A DNA stretch of 64,000 nt from Monomorium pharaonis (taxonomy: Eukaryota > Arthropoda > Insecta > Hymenoptera > Formicidae), in NCBI RefSeq assembly GCF_013373865.1, contig NC_050475.1, positions 14,881,475 to 14,945,474 of the forward strand, read 5' to 3'. Position 1 is the stretch's first letter, and the number at the start of each line of letters is the position of its first letter. The translations under genes and the position numbers were made by a program. The notes below the pieces were generated by a model. The model was not told where the DNA came from, did not search any database, and saw nothing but the letters and a program-made list of their open reading frames with translations. Positions 47,303-57,508 of this stretch are shown here, piece after piece.

Positions 47303-49486
47303 CTATTGCTGCTTCCGGAACCTCTCGGAGCCTAAATGCCTCCCGGATAATTTGGCAACCCTCAGGGATAACGTCCTGTGAGCCGGATGCCTGGTCCTGA
47401 ACGGAGAAGAGAGCAAGTTATCTTCGGCTTGTAAGGTAAGAGGGTTAGATGCAAGCAATTGTTAGAAGAAAGGAAACCAGGGCTGGGAAGGCCACCAAGG
47501 GACCACCAAAACTCCTTCCGCCCCGTCCTCCACGATCTTTCTGAGGACCCGGGGAATCAAAATAAAGGGGGGAAATGCGTAAAAATAGAGATTCTTCCAG
47601 GAGAATGTAAAAGCATCGACTGCGACGGAACCTGGGTCCGGATGCCAAGAGGCGTATTGATCACATTTCGCGTTTAAAATAGATGCGAACATATCGATGT
47701 CGAAGGGGCCGAAGTCCCTGAAAATAATATTAAAGGCCTTCCCAGACAAGGACCATTCGGAATCAATATTTAGACAGCGTGATTCCTCGTCTGCAATCTT
47801 ATTGTCGACGGATGCAATATAAGATGCAAAGAGGAAAATGTTCCTTTGTTCGCACCATTGCCAAATCTCTCTGGAGATGTCTGAAAGGTGCTGGTGTCTC
47901 GCCGATCCGAAACGATTAATATAGGAAAGCGCTGTGGCGTTATCCAATCGTAACAAAATTTCACAGTCGCGCAGGTTGGAAGCGAAACATTTCAGGCCGT
48001 AAAAAGCAGCCAATAATTCTAGCTCGTTGATATGACGAGTGCTCTCCTCAATAGACCACCAACCATGAGTTCGCTCGGGACCACAGCAAGCGCCCCAGCC
48101 AGTCAGGGAGGCGTCTGTGAAAATTTCGCAAACGTATTCGCCAAAGCAGAACCCGTTAGCGTAATCCTGATCCGAGAGAGCCCTGCGCCACCAACGAAAA
48201 TCCTCCTGCAAGGCTTGCGGGATATTCATGACTGCGTCGTAAGAGCCACCTGCAGATATAAGGGCGTTAGATTTTTCCGCTTCGAGACGCTTCGTATAAA
48301 TTAAACTATATTTAAAGGCTGGGCAAACTGAAATCAGGGAACCAATCAAGGCGGCGAAGTCCCGGATGGAGCTACGTTGCTTATTTGAGAAAATCGTCAC
48401 CAATCTTAATAGCTTCTCCCGACGATCGTGTGGGATTGAGATGGCTTGTCGCACCGAATTAAATAAGAAACCTAGATATTTCTTGGAGGTTGAAGGTTCT
48501 AAGTCTGACTTTTCAAGGTTGACGATAAAACCTAAAAATGAAAGAAGAGCCCTGTGTGCGTGCACATTATCTAGACAGTCCTCTCGGGAAGGGCCGAGCA
48601 AAAGGAAGTCGTCCAGGTAGAGTACCGACGAGAATCCCCGGCGTCGGAGGTAAGCTGTCACCGGGCGCAGAATTTTTGTGAAGATAAAAGAAGCCGTCGA
48701 CAGACCAAATGGCAGAGCTGAAAAAGCGTACACTACACCCCTCCACTGGAAACAGAGATATTTCCTATCATCCGGATGTATCGGTACCAGCAAATAGGCA
48801 TCCTCCAAGTCCAAGGTTGCCATAAATGTCCCTGGAAGTAGAAGCTGCACCACAATTCTCCAATCTTCCAGCTTAAAATGCGGGGGTGATAAGAACGCGT
48901 TTAGATTTTTTAAATTCAAGATAAATCTAACGCCTCCGGAGGCTTTTTTGACAAGAAAAAACGATGACAAGAACTGGTCTGCGGCTGGCTCAATAGCCGC
49001 TATCGCGCCTTTAGCCAGGAGGCGGGCGATTTCCTCGTCACAGCGAGATGCGGTTGATAGAGAGAACTTTGGCTCAGCTAGGGTAGGCCTGGCTGGTGGA
49101 AAGGCCGAAAAGGGGATCCTGTATCCCCGGATCGCATCCAGGACTACAGGATCCGCTGTGATATTTTTCCACCTGTCCGCGAATTCCGCCAGGCGTCCTG
49201 CAGTCCTTACCGGATTTAACGACGACGGCGAGAGCGGGAGCGAGACCTCTGCGACCGCTTGTCCGAGCGTTGAGCCCCTGCCCGATGCGTCGTCCTCGGT
49301 GTCCGTGCTGCAGGGGCTCTTCCGTTTCCCGACTGTCTCACAGGCTGGTTCTTCTCCAAGGCTTGACGTGCCGGCTGGACAGTAGCCTTGGGTGCCGCGG
49401 GGATCGCTTTCTTCAAATCTTTGGCGGCCTTCTCGCAGGCCTGAGCGTCCTTTAACTCCTCGGTGAACGATGAACCAAACAGCCAA
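47303..49486 (-). CDS. pol: DIRS reverse transcriptase / RNase H / methyltransferase-like
   Basis: The RT runs from about residue 130. It includes GGVRFILNLKNLNAFLSPPH, FMATLDLEDAYLLVPIHPDD, the LPFGLSTASFIFTKIL helix and the catalytic YLDD. RNase H follows with FTDASLTGWGA, INELELLAA, LRLDNATALSYINR and VDNKIADEESR, so the acidic residues are all in place. The C-terminal part (DIDMFASILNAKCDQYASWH ... YAFPPFILIPRVL ... PWWPSQPW) matches the methyltransferase-like domain of DIRS pol. A TAA at 47462-47464, followed by CAATTG, interrupts this domain after 674 codons. Beyond it the same frame continues with LLASNPLTLQAEDNLLSSPF and SLRVAKLSGRHLGSERF to a TAG at 47303-47305, the normal DIRS ending. 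So the stop is either a nonsense mutation or a readthrough point. Confidence 0.93.
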
Positions 49487-50045
49487 TCGTCGATTGTCGC
49501 TGTATCAGCGATGGTTTTGCCCATCAGGCTCAAGGCCGGCTTGATGAAGGCGCGCCTGGCTAATGAGAGGTTGTGTTGGTGATCCGCCAGGAGACGGATC
49601 CCATCGGCCATCTGCGATAAAGCGTCTCGGCCTTCCTGAGGGAGGAGAATGGATATAGCGGGCTTCATGAGCTCCGAAAGCCCAGAGCTTAGAGCTCTGA
49701 GGCAAGCCGCAACCTGCTTCTGCTCTTGCGATTGATACTCGTCCCTCTTGATCGCCGACGATGATGACTTGAAGGCCGGCACCAAGATTTTGTTGAGCTT
49801 GGGCGGGCCTAAAGCCGCTAGCTCGTCCCTGGCTTCGTATCTGTCGAGAAGTTGAGTACGCATTGCTTCGCCAATGCCCTCTCGAACGGCTTTCCGAGTA
49901 AACTCGAAAAGTGCAGGCTCCCAGGAAGAGTTAATCGGGGGCTGCTCAGGGGCCGCGAAGAGCGTGTCCGCTAGGGACGGCGGAGCCGGAGGTAGAATCT
50001 CGCCTGTTTCTGTTTCGTCTGCAAATGTGACGAGGGGAACTTCTC
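49216..50045 (-). CDS. gag: DIRS gag, second exon
   Basis: Begins after acceptor CGCAGTTTCAG. It continues the frame as GEVPLVTFADETETGEILPP, passes through MRTQLLDRYEARDELAALGP (49863) and ends in a basic tail (SDKRSQRSRSRSRRRR). The middle part (LLPQEGRDALSQMADGIRLL ... DWLFGSSFTEELKDAQACEK) resembles the Gag/nucleocapsid-like ORF preceding RT in DIRS elements. Its last 271 bases overlap the RT frame. The 121-base intron (50046-50166) contains stops in the gag frame, so the product needs splicing. Confidence 0.75.
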
Positions 50046-50166
50046 CTGAAACTGCGTAACATACTCAACGAGGGAAGAGAGAGCGCAACAAGGGACAATC
50101 GGTTATGTCCCCTCTTTGCCAATTTCTTTTCGCCAAAAAAGAGAGAGGGTCAACAAGGGGACATAC

Positions 50167-50515
50167 CTGGATCAGAGCCCCGGTCCTCATGGACCGTCTG
50201 TCCTTGATTTTTTAGCTCTTGATTTGGTTGGGGCGTCTTAACCTCCAAGGCGTTGAGGCGATTGTTTTGCGCCTCGAGCAAAGCGAGAATCCTCTGGATT
50301 GTGGGATCACCTGTAGGGGTTGTTTCCGAGTCCGGGGATGATCTGCGGCGAGGTGAGAGAGAGTTCTCAAACTCGCGAGAATCATAACCTCGAGGGCGGT
50401 CCGAGTCGCGGGAACGATCGCGTGTTCGCGATCTTCTGTCAGACCGCGAGTGGACGTTCCGAGAATAGTGGCTTCTCGGTGAACGAGCACGACGTTTGTG
50501 AGAATGTTTACCCAT
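50167..50515 (-). CDS. gag: DIRS gag, first exon
   Basis: Start chosen at the ATG whose product begins MGKHSHKRRARSPRSHYSRN; an in-frame ATG 29 codons upstream (50602) is also possible but lies close to the terminal repeat. The product is Arg/Ser-rich (RSDRRSRTRDRSRDSDRPRG), then a possible helix (TIQRILALLEAQNNRLNALE). The frame ends at a stop soon after GATCCAG|GTATGT, a consensus donor. Splicing there joins it in frame to 50045 and gives a product of about 392 residues. Basic nucleic-acid-binding Gag-like role inferred from position. Confidence 0.65.
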
Positions 50516-50584
50516 GTTGCATAAGTAAATAACAACACTCTTGTACACAATTAAGCTGTTGACTCTGTGGCAACAGAAAGCACA

Positions 50585-50710
50585 ATGAGCGGCGCGTGCC
50601 ACGGAACGCTCGGATGGGACCGCCCGTGGCGCACCGATTGCTTTGGATCTGAACTCTGTTGGTAACGCGCATGGAAGCGCGACTACATAATTATCATCCG
50701 GACGAGGCCC
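50585..50710 (-). repeat. DIRS inverted terminal repeat (5' end)
   Basis: Inverted copy of 45878-46003, followed outward by the unique edge AAGACATAAT (50711-50720). Promoter for the element would be expected here, but no motif is convincing. Confidence 0.85.
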
Positions 50711-50766
50711 AAGACATAATTATCAGAGTTTGAAGATAAATTTTATAAGAAAATTCTCTCCGTGTA

Positions 50767-52662
50767 ATATTGTATTAAGAAATAAATTTTAAATATTATA
50801 TTTATTATTAATATCTATTATAATATATTAATATTTATTTTTATAACAGCACCGAATAATGTTTGCACAACAGTTATCAAATGAAACATAATTTTAATAA
50901 TGGCTATAAAATGTACATAATTTACCTGCTGAATAATAAAAGCACCCAAAATTGGTCTGCGTGTATACAAGTAAATAATCGCAGCTAAATTTAAGATGTC
51001 ACTCGTTTATGCTTGTTTAAGAGATTTACCAAAGAGAACGAATTAAAAACCAAAGAAAATATACTAACAATAAGCTAAAAATAGTGGCTGTATGCTGAAC
51101 GCCGAATGCACACAGAGTTCATAAAGGAAAGTCTCACTCTTCGACCTGTTGAGACTTGAGAGTGCTGAGTATCGGGCGAATTCGGGTGGGTTTGAGAAAT
51201 AACCGAACACTAGATTTCTGCAGATTATGTTGCAATAATTGTAAACTTCACATTTTGTCAATCTATTTACAAATGATACTAAAATAGTATGCATGTTTCT
51301 TTGTAAAATTTTCATTTAAGAATATTTAAGTAACAATTGTACAATTTGATATTGTAATAATTTCTATAATACAATAATTACAAAATTAATTTTTGAAATG
51401 TATTCAGCAATAATTATGCAGAGATGAGACTCACTAATATCACAATTATGCAAAGATGTATTTTAGGCATTGATTTTTTAAAAATTGCTACATGTTACAT
51501 AAATTAAATTTAGAATCAATGATTTTAAAAAGTAGATTTATAATTATGACACAATATATCCTACATTACATTTAGAAATTAAAATGTTGCTAAAATTTTT
51601 CTGCATGCTTTTCTATCTGGGTCATGTTTAATTTTCACGGTGTTTCCTACAAACTTCTCAATATTTTTTTCGTATTTAAGAGGTTAAAATTTATAAAAAA
51701 CACTTTTTTTTACTTACACCTTCGGGGATAAAAATCGGCTTATTTTTAACATTCTCTTTTCATCTAATGTCAGATCCAATATTATTTTATATTCAAAACT
51801 TGACTAATTCAATATTAATTTAATGCACAACGAATACCATATTAACAGACATTTCTTGAACATTGCAAAATTGCGTTAAAATTTCTTATCAACACTCAAT
51901 CCTACATTTTCTCGTAAACGAAAAATAATAGAAAAATTTATTTTAAATAGATACATCCAATATTGGGCCAATCAACAAAACATGATTATAATAAATTAAG
52001 AAAGTCAGCGCAGCTAGCACGGTCAATTTACGACCAATTTACACAGTAAACTTTATATTAGTTATATCACGTAAAAATAAATGTAGTAGACTAAAAAAGA
52101 CTGAAATTAAATTGAAACGTCTCATTTTTATTAATTTTAATTGTAATAAAGAAATTTTAATGTGTGTACATCCCAGGTTACTCGTTTTTATTGATCTCAT
52201 GATTTTGTTTTAATGGTTAGAAACACGAGCGAAATATAATTTAAAATTTGTTGAATTAAGTTTGCAAATCTAACTTTTGAACCATGATGAGCGATGACTA
52301 AAATCACACAATAGAGCATTAGTTAATTACGCAATTGTATTTAGTAAAATAATTTTTCAAAAAATATTTTTTACCTTTTACTTTGCACATCATCACTATT
52401 CTTTAAAATAAATATGATTCGTTTATAATGTGACTATAATATAAGTTTTGTTATGTATATTAAAGTTTTAAAGTTATTAAATAAAATATTACACATTATC
52501 AAAAATAGTTTACGAAATAATTTACATTTCATTTATTTATTAACAAAACACTAATAATTTATTTATTGTTTAAAATCATTAATTGTTTCAAATATTTATT
52601 AAAATATTTCCATATAGTTACGAAAAAAATATGGAGGTATTTTTTTCATTCAATTCTCATAT
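50767..52662. other. AT-rich intron without recognisable features
   Basis: Apart from a short continuation of the minisatellite at 50767-50830, nothing supported. Confidence 0.4.
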
Positions 52663-53178
52663 CGTCGCTTCCGAATAAAAGGGTTTTGACTCAGAAGCCG
52701 ATTGAAAATGGCGTTAATTCGAAAGCCGGTTTAAAAAGGTGTTAACTCGGAAGCTGATATAAAAAGGCGTTAACTCGGAAGCCGATATAAAAAGGCGTTA
52801 ACTCGGAAGCCGGTTGGAAAAGGCATTAACTGGGAAACTGGTTAAAAAGGCGTTAACTCGCGTCCTCAAATTTTTTATCTCAATTTAAGTTTTGACAGCA
52901 TTGCCGAAATAATTTTGCTGCTCTACCTATATGTGCATATTCATTTTCGTTTCAATATGTTTATGTTTTAAATCAAGCATCAAAATGATTTCGGCAGTGC
53001 TGCAAAACTAAAATAAAGCGAAAAATTTCAACAGGCGAATTAACGCCTTTTTCAACCGGTTTTCCACTTAACGCATTTTCCAATCGGCTTCCGAGTTAAC
53101 GCCCTTTTCAATCGGCTTCCGAGTTAACGCCCTTTTCAAATGGTTTCTGAGTTAACACCCTTTCATTTGGAAGCGGTG
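52663..53178. mobile_element. MITE with tandem-repeat termini (copy 2, uninterrupted)
   Basis: Left terminus: about seven units of GGCGTTAACTCGGAAGCCGA type. Right terminus: five complementary units (AACGCCCTTTTCAATCGGCT). Interior ATTTTGCTGCTCTACCTATA matches copy 1 at 24275-26231, same orientation. Ends 28 bp before exon 12. Confidence 0.75.
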
Positions 53179-53205
53179 ATATAAAACCTTATCTATTTTG
53201 ATTAG

Positions 53206-53375
53206 CTTAAGTTTACCTGGTACAACGGTGAGAAAGTTTGGATCGACAGTCTTCACAAATGGCCGGAGTGGTGTTGGACAGAATGGAAACAGAAGTAGAA
53301 ATCAATTGGAGCCCAGTCCACATGAGCTACCAGTTAAAGACACCGATCACGCTATTGATATAGCTAGCGTCGAAT
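53206..53375 (+). CDS. Host gene, exon 12
   Basis: 170-bp exon after acceptor TATTTTGATTAG, ending GTCGAAT|GTAAGT; phase 2 in, 1 out, about residues 1430-1487. It encodes LSLPGTTVRKFGSTVFTNGR and ends PVKDTDHAIDIASVE. Its acceptor lies 28 bp after the end (53178) of a MITE with tandem-repeat termini, the same family that precedes exon 8. Confidence 0.78.
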
Positions 53376-54332
53376 GTAAGTATATCAAAATTATCGTCAA
53401 ATAGAAAAATATGAATGATTTAGTACGTAAAAATTAGCGTACATTTTTTACAATTAATTATTCCGTAAAGTTTTTTCTCGTTGAACCATCGCTATAAACT
53501 GAAAATATTAGAGCGGTATCACAAATTTGACTAAAGTTGGAACCATATATATGGCAACATCGTGATTTGGCCGCCGGAGTCTGGTGTATTGTAATAACTA
53601 AACTATTAGTACGTGTAAACATGAGCGAACAGCCTCGACGCAAAGGTCATTCCGAAACGAAGATATATGGTAGGACATGCGCCTTGTGCATCAGTTGACG
53701 CGTGCGACGTTGCCAATCAGCCATTTAAAACGTTTACTATGACTCTCTCGTGACGTATCAAAAGTTGCCGAAAGTTTGTCAAAAATTTCACTTTATTTAT
53801 ATCCGATACGGTTAATCAGTTTAGTGTCGCGTCAGTATCTTTAGAAATTTTTATTGCATCGATTAAACAATTTTTTATTTGTTCATCTAATCGAGAAGTA
53901 TGAACATATCCCATGAATGTGCAATCTGATTCCCCTTTCCCTATTATCACCATGTAAAATTGGCAAAGTTTTAATTAATGTCTTTTTCTGGGCTATTTAT
54001 ATTTGACCTAAATGCAAGAACCATCTTAATTTTCTTGCCAATTTGTTTATATGTATAATTGCAGATGTTACGGATAATCAACAAACTCTTTTTTATCAAT
54101 ACGTCTATATATTGTATAATCGATATAATTTTAATTTTATTTTTCTAGTAGGCATGGATAAGACATTAGGTAATCTAGACATATCTATTAAAATACTGTC
54201 TTCTGAATATAATTTTATTGATTATATTTTTATGAATGTAATTATATATGAAAATAATATAACAATATGTTGTATGTAGTATTATATATAACAATATGTT
54301 ATATAATGTAATATATGAATATTTGCTTGCAG
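53376..54332. other. Last intron region
   Basis: AT-rich; holds the candidate microexon at 54149-54169. A possible acceptor at 54064 (GCAG|ATGTTACGG) was considered and rejected because no donor in the right phase follows. Confidence 0.5.
54149..54169 (+). CDS. Candidate microexon (21 or 18 bp)
   Basis: A pyrimidine tract ending TTTTTCTAG precedes TAGGCATGGATAAGACATTA and one G, followed by donor GTAATC. Using either AG of the CTAGTAG pair gives a 21-bp (54149) or 18-bp (54152) insert. Both enter and leave in phase 1, exactly matching exon 12 and exon 13. With it the junction reads ASVE-LGMDKTL-VSTQLC; without it, ASVE-LSTQLC. Suggested only by phase and splice sites. Confidence 0.35.
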
Positions 54333-54709
54333 TATCCACGCAATTATGCAATACGATTGCGGATGAGCTTACACGCACCGCGGACAACGTCGTACAATTG
54401 TACAAACGTTTAATGATAGACAACGATGACTCGTCTAGAGAAACAATTGACCGGGACACGATGCTACGTGGATTGGAGTCATCTGTTAATGAAACTATGC
54501 GTACTTTGCGACTGGTCGTTGCCGGTAGTGAGAATGATGATAGCGGCAGCAGTGCCAACGCTGTTACTAATGAAGTGACAGCGAAATTTCAGGAATTACT
54601 CGTAGGTCAGGATCAAGGCAAGATGGTCAACATGATGCAGCAGTATTCTGACTTACTTTTAACCATGATGCAACAGAGGATGGGAGGGACTCAATCAAGT
54701 CACACGTAA
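54333..54709 (+). CDS. Host gene, last coding exon
   Basis: Acceptor TTGCTTGCAG before 54333; stop TAA at 54707-54709. Phase 1 in. Encodes the C-terminal 124 residues (about 1488-1611). Two predicted-helical blocks (STQLCNTIADELTRTADNVV, then MLRGLESSVNETMRTLRLVV) are followed by a methionine/glutamine-rich helix (GKMVNMMQQYSDLLLTMMQQ) ending SSHT. Unlike the disordered body, this looks like a folded helical tail, plausibly an oligomerisation or partner-binding element (inference). No PDZ-ligand signature is convincing. Family unrecognised. Confidence 0.85.
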
Positions 54710-54935
54710 ATCCGTCCATCTGAAAATTGAAGAGAAACATAATTGCCATCATATTTAATATAGGTATAATAAGAATACACATATAACACAGAACATTCTA
54801 GCAATAATACAGCGACTTTGCTGGGATGTTCTGTGCTGTACAGGTTAGGCAAATTTTTAGGCCAAAATTGTATCGATAATTTGTTTTCTCCCCATATTGC
54901 GCAGAACAATAAATTCTAACAATATTACAGCAACT
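54710..54935 (+). other. Probable 3' UTR with poly(A) signal
   Basis: Follows the host stop codon. A canonical AATAAA is at 54908-54913. Part of it (about 54785-54840) is an inverted repeat beginning ACAGAACATTCTAGC, of a kind also seen near 7500, 17300 and 20600, so the transcript end may lie in a repeat. Further AATAAA signals occur near 55149. Confidence 0.4.
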
Positions 54936-55972
54936 TGCAATATGTCTCCAAAATTGCCAAAATGTTGTAATGTTATTGCAATATTGATTAATTGTATTGT
55001 ATTATCTGCTGTATAAATAGCCTCTCATATAGCACCAAATATTATTTTAGCAATATTGCAAAGACGTTGCTGAAATATTATATCGTGTTTTATGCAATAA
55101 GAGCTTTGATTTGAAGATTTAAATTTTAAATGTGTTTCATTTTATGAGAATAAAGGAAATATGCGGGAAAGAAAATTCTCGTACGCATAACTCTAAATAC
55201 ATATTGTATATCTATGCAGATAGTCTTTCTTCTTTTACCAATTGTGGATGATATTCACTATTGTTAATTTAATTTAAGCTAAATTAATATTAATAGATAT
55301 AACATGATATATATCATCGAATATCCATTGTAATTGTTTCTTACATTCATATATCTAATATATAAGGTATAAATGATTACTATCAACTACTAATAGATGT
55401 TTGAATTAGTCTATGTCAATCGCGTTTACCTAGACAAGATGGACAAATGAGAACGAAATAAACACGATGTAGGCCGTGTAATCGTGTATGTGTTTGTGTG
55501 TATGTGCGTGTGTACATATATACATATGTATATGTGTGTATGTATTTATATATATATATATAACATACATATAGAATTAATTTATATACAGTGCAGAACA
55601 TTTTGACAATATTGCAACAATTTTGCAATATTTATGTAATATTGTTTAAATATTGTAATATTGATAAAATGTTGCACTCTCGCTTTATGATTTTTGCAAC
55701 GATTTCATCCATTTGTACTTTGAAGCCATACACCACAAAATGCCAATTAACGAAAGACTAATAGAATAGTTTTCATACATATACACACACATATACATAT
55801 AGAGTGTTAATTACATTGATTTTAATCGCATTATCTTGAAAAATCTGGAAGATGCGGAGAAATATTTCAGAAAAAAATTAGCGATAGTTTCGAAAACGTC
55901 CAATCTCCAATTTAGTTCAAATTTTGAAAATAGGTTTTTTTAGAGAAAAAAACATGCGAGAAGGATTTTTGG
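54936..55972. repeat. Downstream flank with AGCAATATTGC-type repeats
   Basis: Repeated CAATATTGCAA-like motifs (54950-55080, 55600-55690) and a short GTGTATGT/ATAC microsatellite (55490-55570). From 55885 a block CGAAAACGTCCAATCTCCAA ... GGATTTTTGGCGACTC matches 12675-12780 (+) and 59730-59850 (-), a dispersed repeat. Confidence 0.5.
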
Positions 55973-55989
55973 CGACTCAAAAATTTATA

Positions 55990-56824
55990 TGTATGTGTAT
56001 TTATTTACTGCGTCCCCTCAGGGTTTGCAGACTCAACATTATATCATACATCTCATTTCACAAAACATTCAATTTACCCCCTACGCGCTCTGGCCATTTT
56101 GCGACTCTTACATACTTCTCCCTCCCCTTCTCGACCCCTCTAATCCCCAGAAAGCCCTTTCTCTCCTCTCCCGGATCTCCCCTTCTCTTTTTCCTTTCCT
56201 TCTCTCGCGTCCCTCTCCTTCTCCTTCCGTTCATCTTCCACTTCCTTCATCGTCTCTCCTTGTCTTTCCCTCAATCGATTTTTCTCTCTTGCTCTCGTCT
56301 TTCTTCTGTTGCTCTCCTCTTTCCTTCCTTCTTTCCACCCTCCGTCCTTCCGTCACCTATTATCCCATGTCCATTCTTCCCACTCTCTTGCTCTCTATCT
56401 TCCTTAATTCCGCCACCCGCTCTCTCCCCGACCCCCTTCTTCTTTCATATCGTTATCCACCGCCATCTCCCTCTCCTTCTCTGACCATCATCCACCTTCG
56501 CCATCCTCCGTGCCGTCCTCTGTCATTCCGTCACTTGCCTTTACCGTTCCGCTCTTCGCTTGTCCCCCTTGTTGCCCCCTTCCGTGCTTGGTGTGCTCAC
56601 TGTCCCTCTCTTTCTTCCACTCTACCTTGTGTCTCTCTTCTCTCTCCATCTCCCTTCTGTTGCCTTTCTTACTCCTCTTTTCTTCTCCTGACAGCTCCTC
56701 CCTCCTTCCTCTTCTCTCCTTCCACCTCCCATCTCCTCCAAATTTCCACCAGCTTCTCTTCTTATCTCCCTTAGCTCCTTAATTATCTCTTCCATCCTTT
56801 GTATTTCCTTTCTCATTAGCCACT

Positions 56825-56906
<82 letters not shown>

Positions 56907-57508
56907 ACTTTTATTTTCATTTTTCTCCGCTACGTCACACTTTCTTGGCGGACCACGCGCTTGGAATCGCAAGCATTCCCAAACCCGCTACCACATCTCT
57001 TACTATCCACCTCTTATCTCTATCGACCAATCTTATACCTCCTTCTTTCCATTCTACCAATCTTTTCCATACATCATTCTCTTCACCAATCACGGCCTCT
57101 CGCCTCGTACATCGATGGATCGAATTATCGATCATCATGCCCTCTCTTGCCTTCTGCCACGCCATCTGCCAACTCCTCTGCTCACTCTCTCCTCCTCCAG
57201 CGCCACTCTCTATCTCTCACGTCGCTTGTCCGCTTAGCTTCTGCATCCGTTTGCTTCTGCGCATTGTCCTCATCTTCAAAATCCGCTATCTCATCCACTG
57301 GTCACCTGATCCGATATTCAAACACCTCTCCTGTCTCTCCACCATCTACCCTGCACTTCCCTCCAATATCCGAGCAACTATTCCACCTCATTGTCCTCCT
57401 CCACTCACTCTCACCTCTTCTTTCACATCTTTTACACTTTTCTACTATAAACTAACGAGAGCACTCCTGCCCATCCATCACCGTCCGCCATTACCTACCT
57501 CCTTCTTT
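55990..57508 (-). mobile_element. Retroinsertion (-), pyrimidine-rich on + strand, 17-bp TSD
   Basis: Flanked by perfect CGACTCAAAAATTTATA at 55973-55989 and 57509-57525; the interrupted host is the dispersed repeat also at 12660 and 59700. Read on the - strand it ends CGCAGTAAATAAATACACAT. Broken - strand frames include RLVDRDKRWIVRDVVAGLGM and Glu/Arg-rich stretches. A (CT)n tract at 56830-56906 lies inside. CGGACCACGCG (56952) and GCTCTGGCCATTTTGCGACT (56089) match 28552 and 26959 in the other insertion, so both are one family. Confidence 0.7.

Larger units (their letters stand above)
45830..50721 (-). mobile_element. DIRS-type tyrosine-recombinase retrotransposon, nearly intact
   Basis: 4.9-kb element read on the - strand: gag (with an intron), RT/RNase H/methyltransferase-like frame, then tyrosine recombinase. 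Inverted terminal repeats lie at 45878-46003 and 50585-50710 (about 125 bp). An internal complementary region at 46114-46217 joins the complements of the two extreme ends, the hallmark of DIRS elements that replicate through a circle. No target-site duplication beyond a shared ATAATT, as expected for recombinase integration. One in-frame TAA near the end of the RT frame is the only damage I see. The host gene is on the opposite strand. Confidence 0.93.
45695..50766. mobile_element. MITE split by the DIRS element
   Basis: Left half 45695-45829 begins ACGTGGAGAGAATTTTCTCT; right half 50722-50766 ends AAAATTCTCTCCGTGT. Joined at ATAATT they re-form a unit like 33791-34063. Interior TTTACTATACTTTTAG units are shared with that copy. 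Confidence 0.65.

Noticed and set aside
47396..47470. A splice acceptor (CTCCGTTCAG|GACC) before the DIRS recombinase, suggesting a second intron
   Set aside because: The pol frame continues across this region in a conserved manner and simply overlaps the recombinase frame; no convincing donor was found.
54065..54102. Candidate exon after GCAG at 54064 (VTDNQQTLFYQY)
   Set aside because: The only nearby GT (GTCTAT) gives a phase that does not match exon 13, and it is a poor donor.
3295..54709. Assignment of the host gene to centrosomal protein CEP170
   Set aside because: General Ser-rich character fits, but specific blocks do not match what I recall of that family and no FHA domain is in the window.
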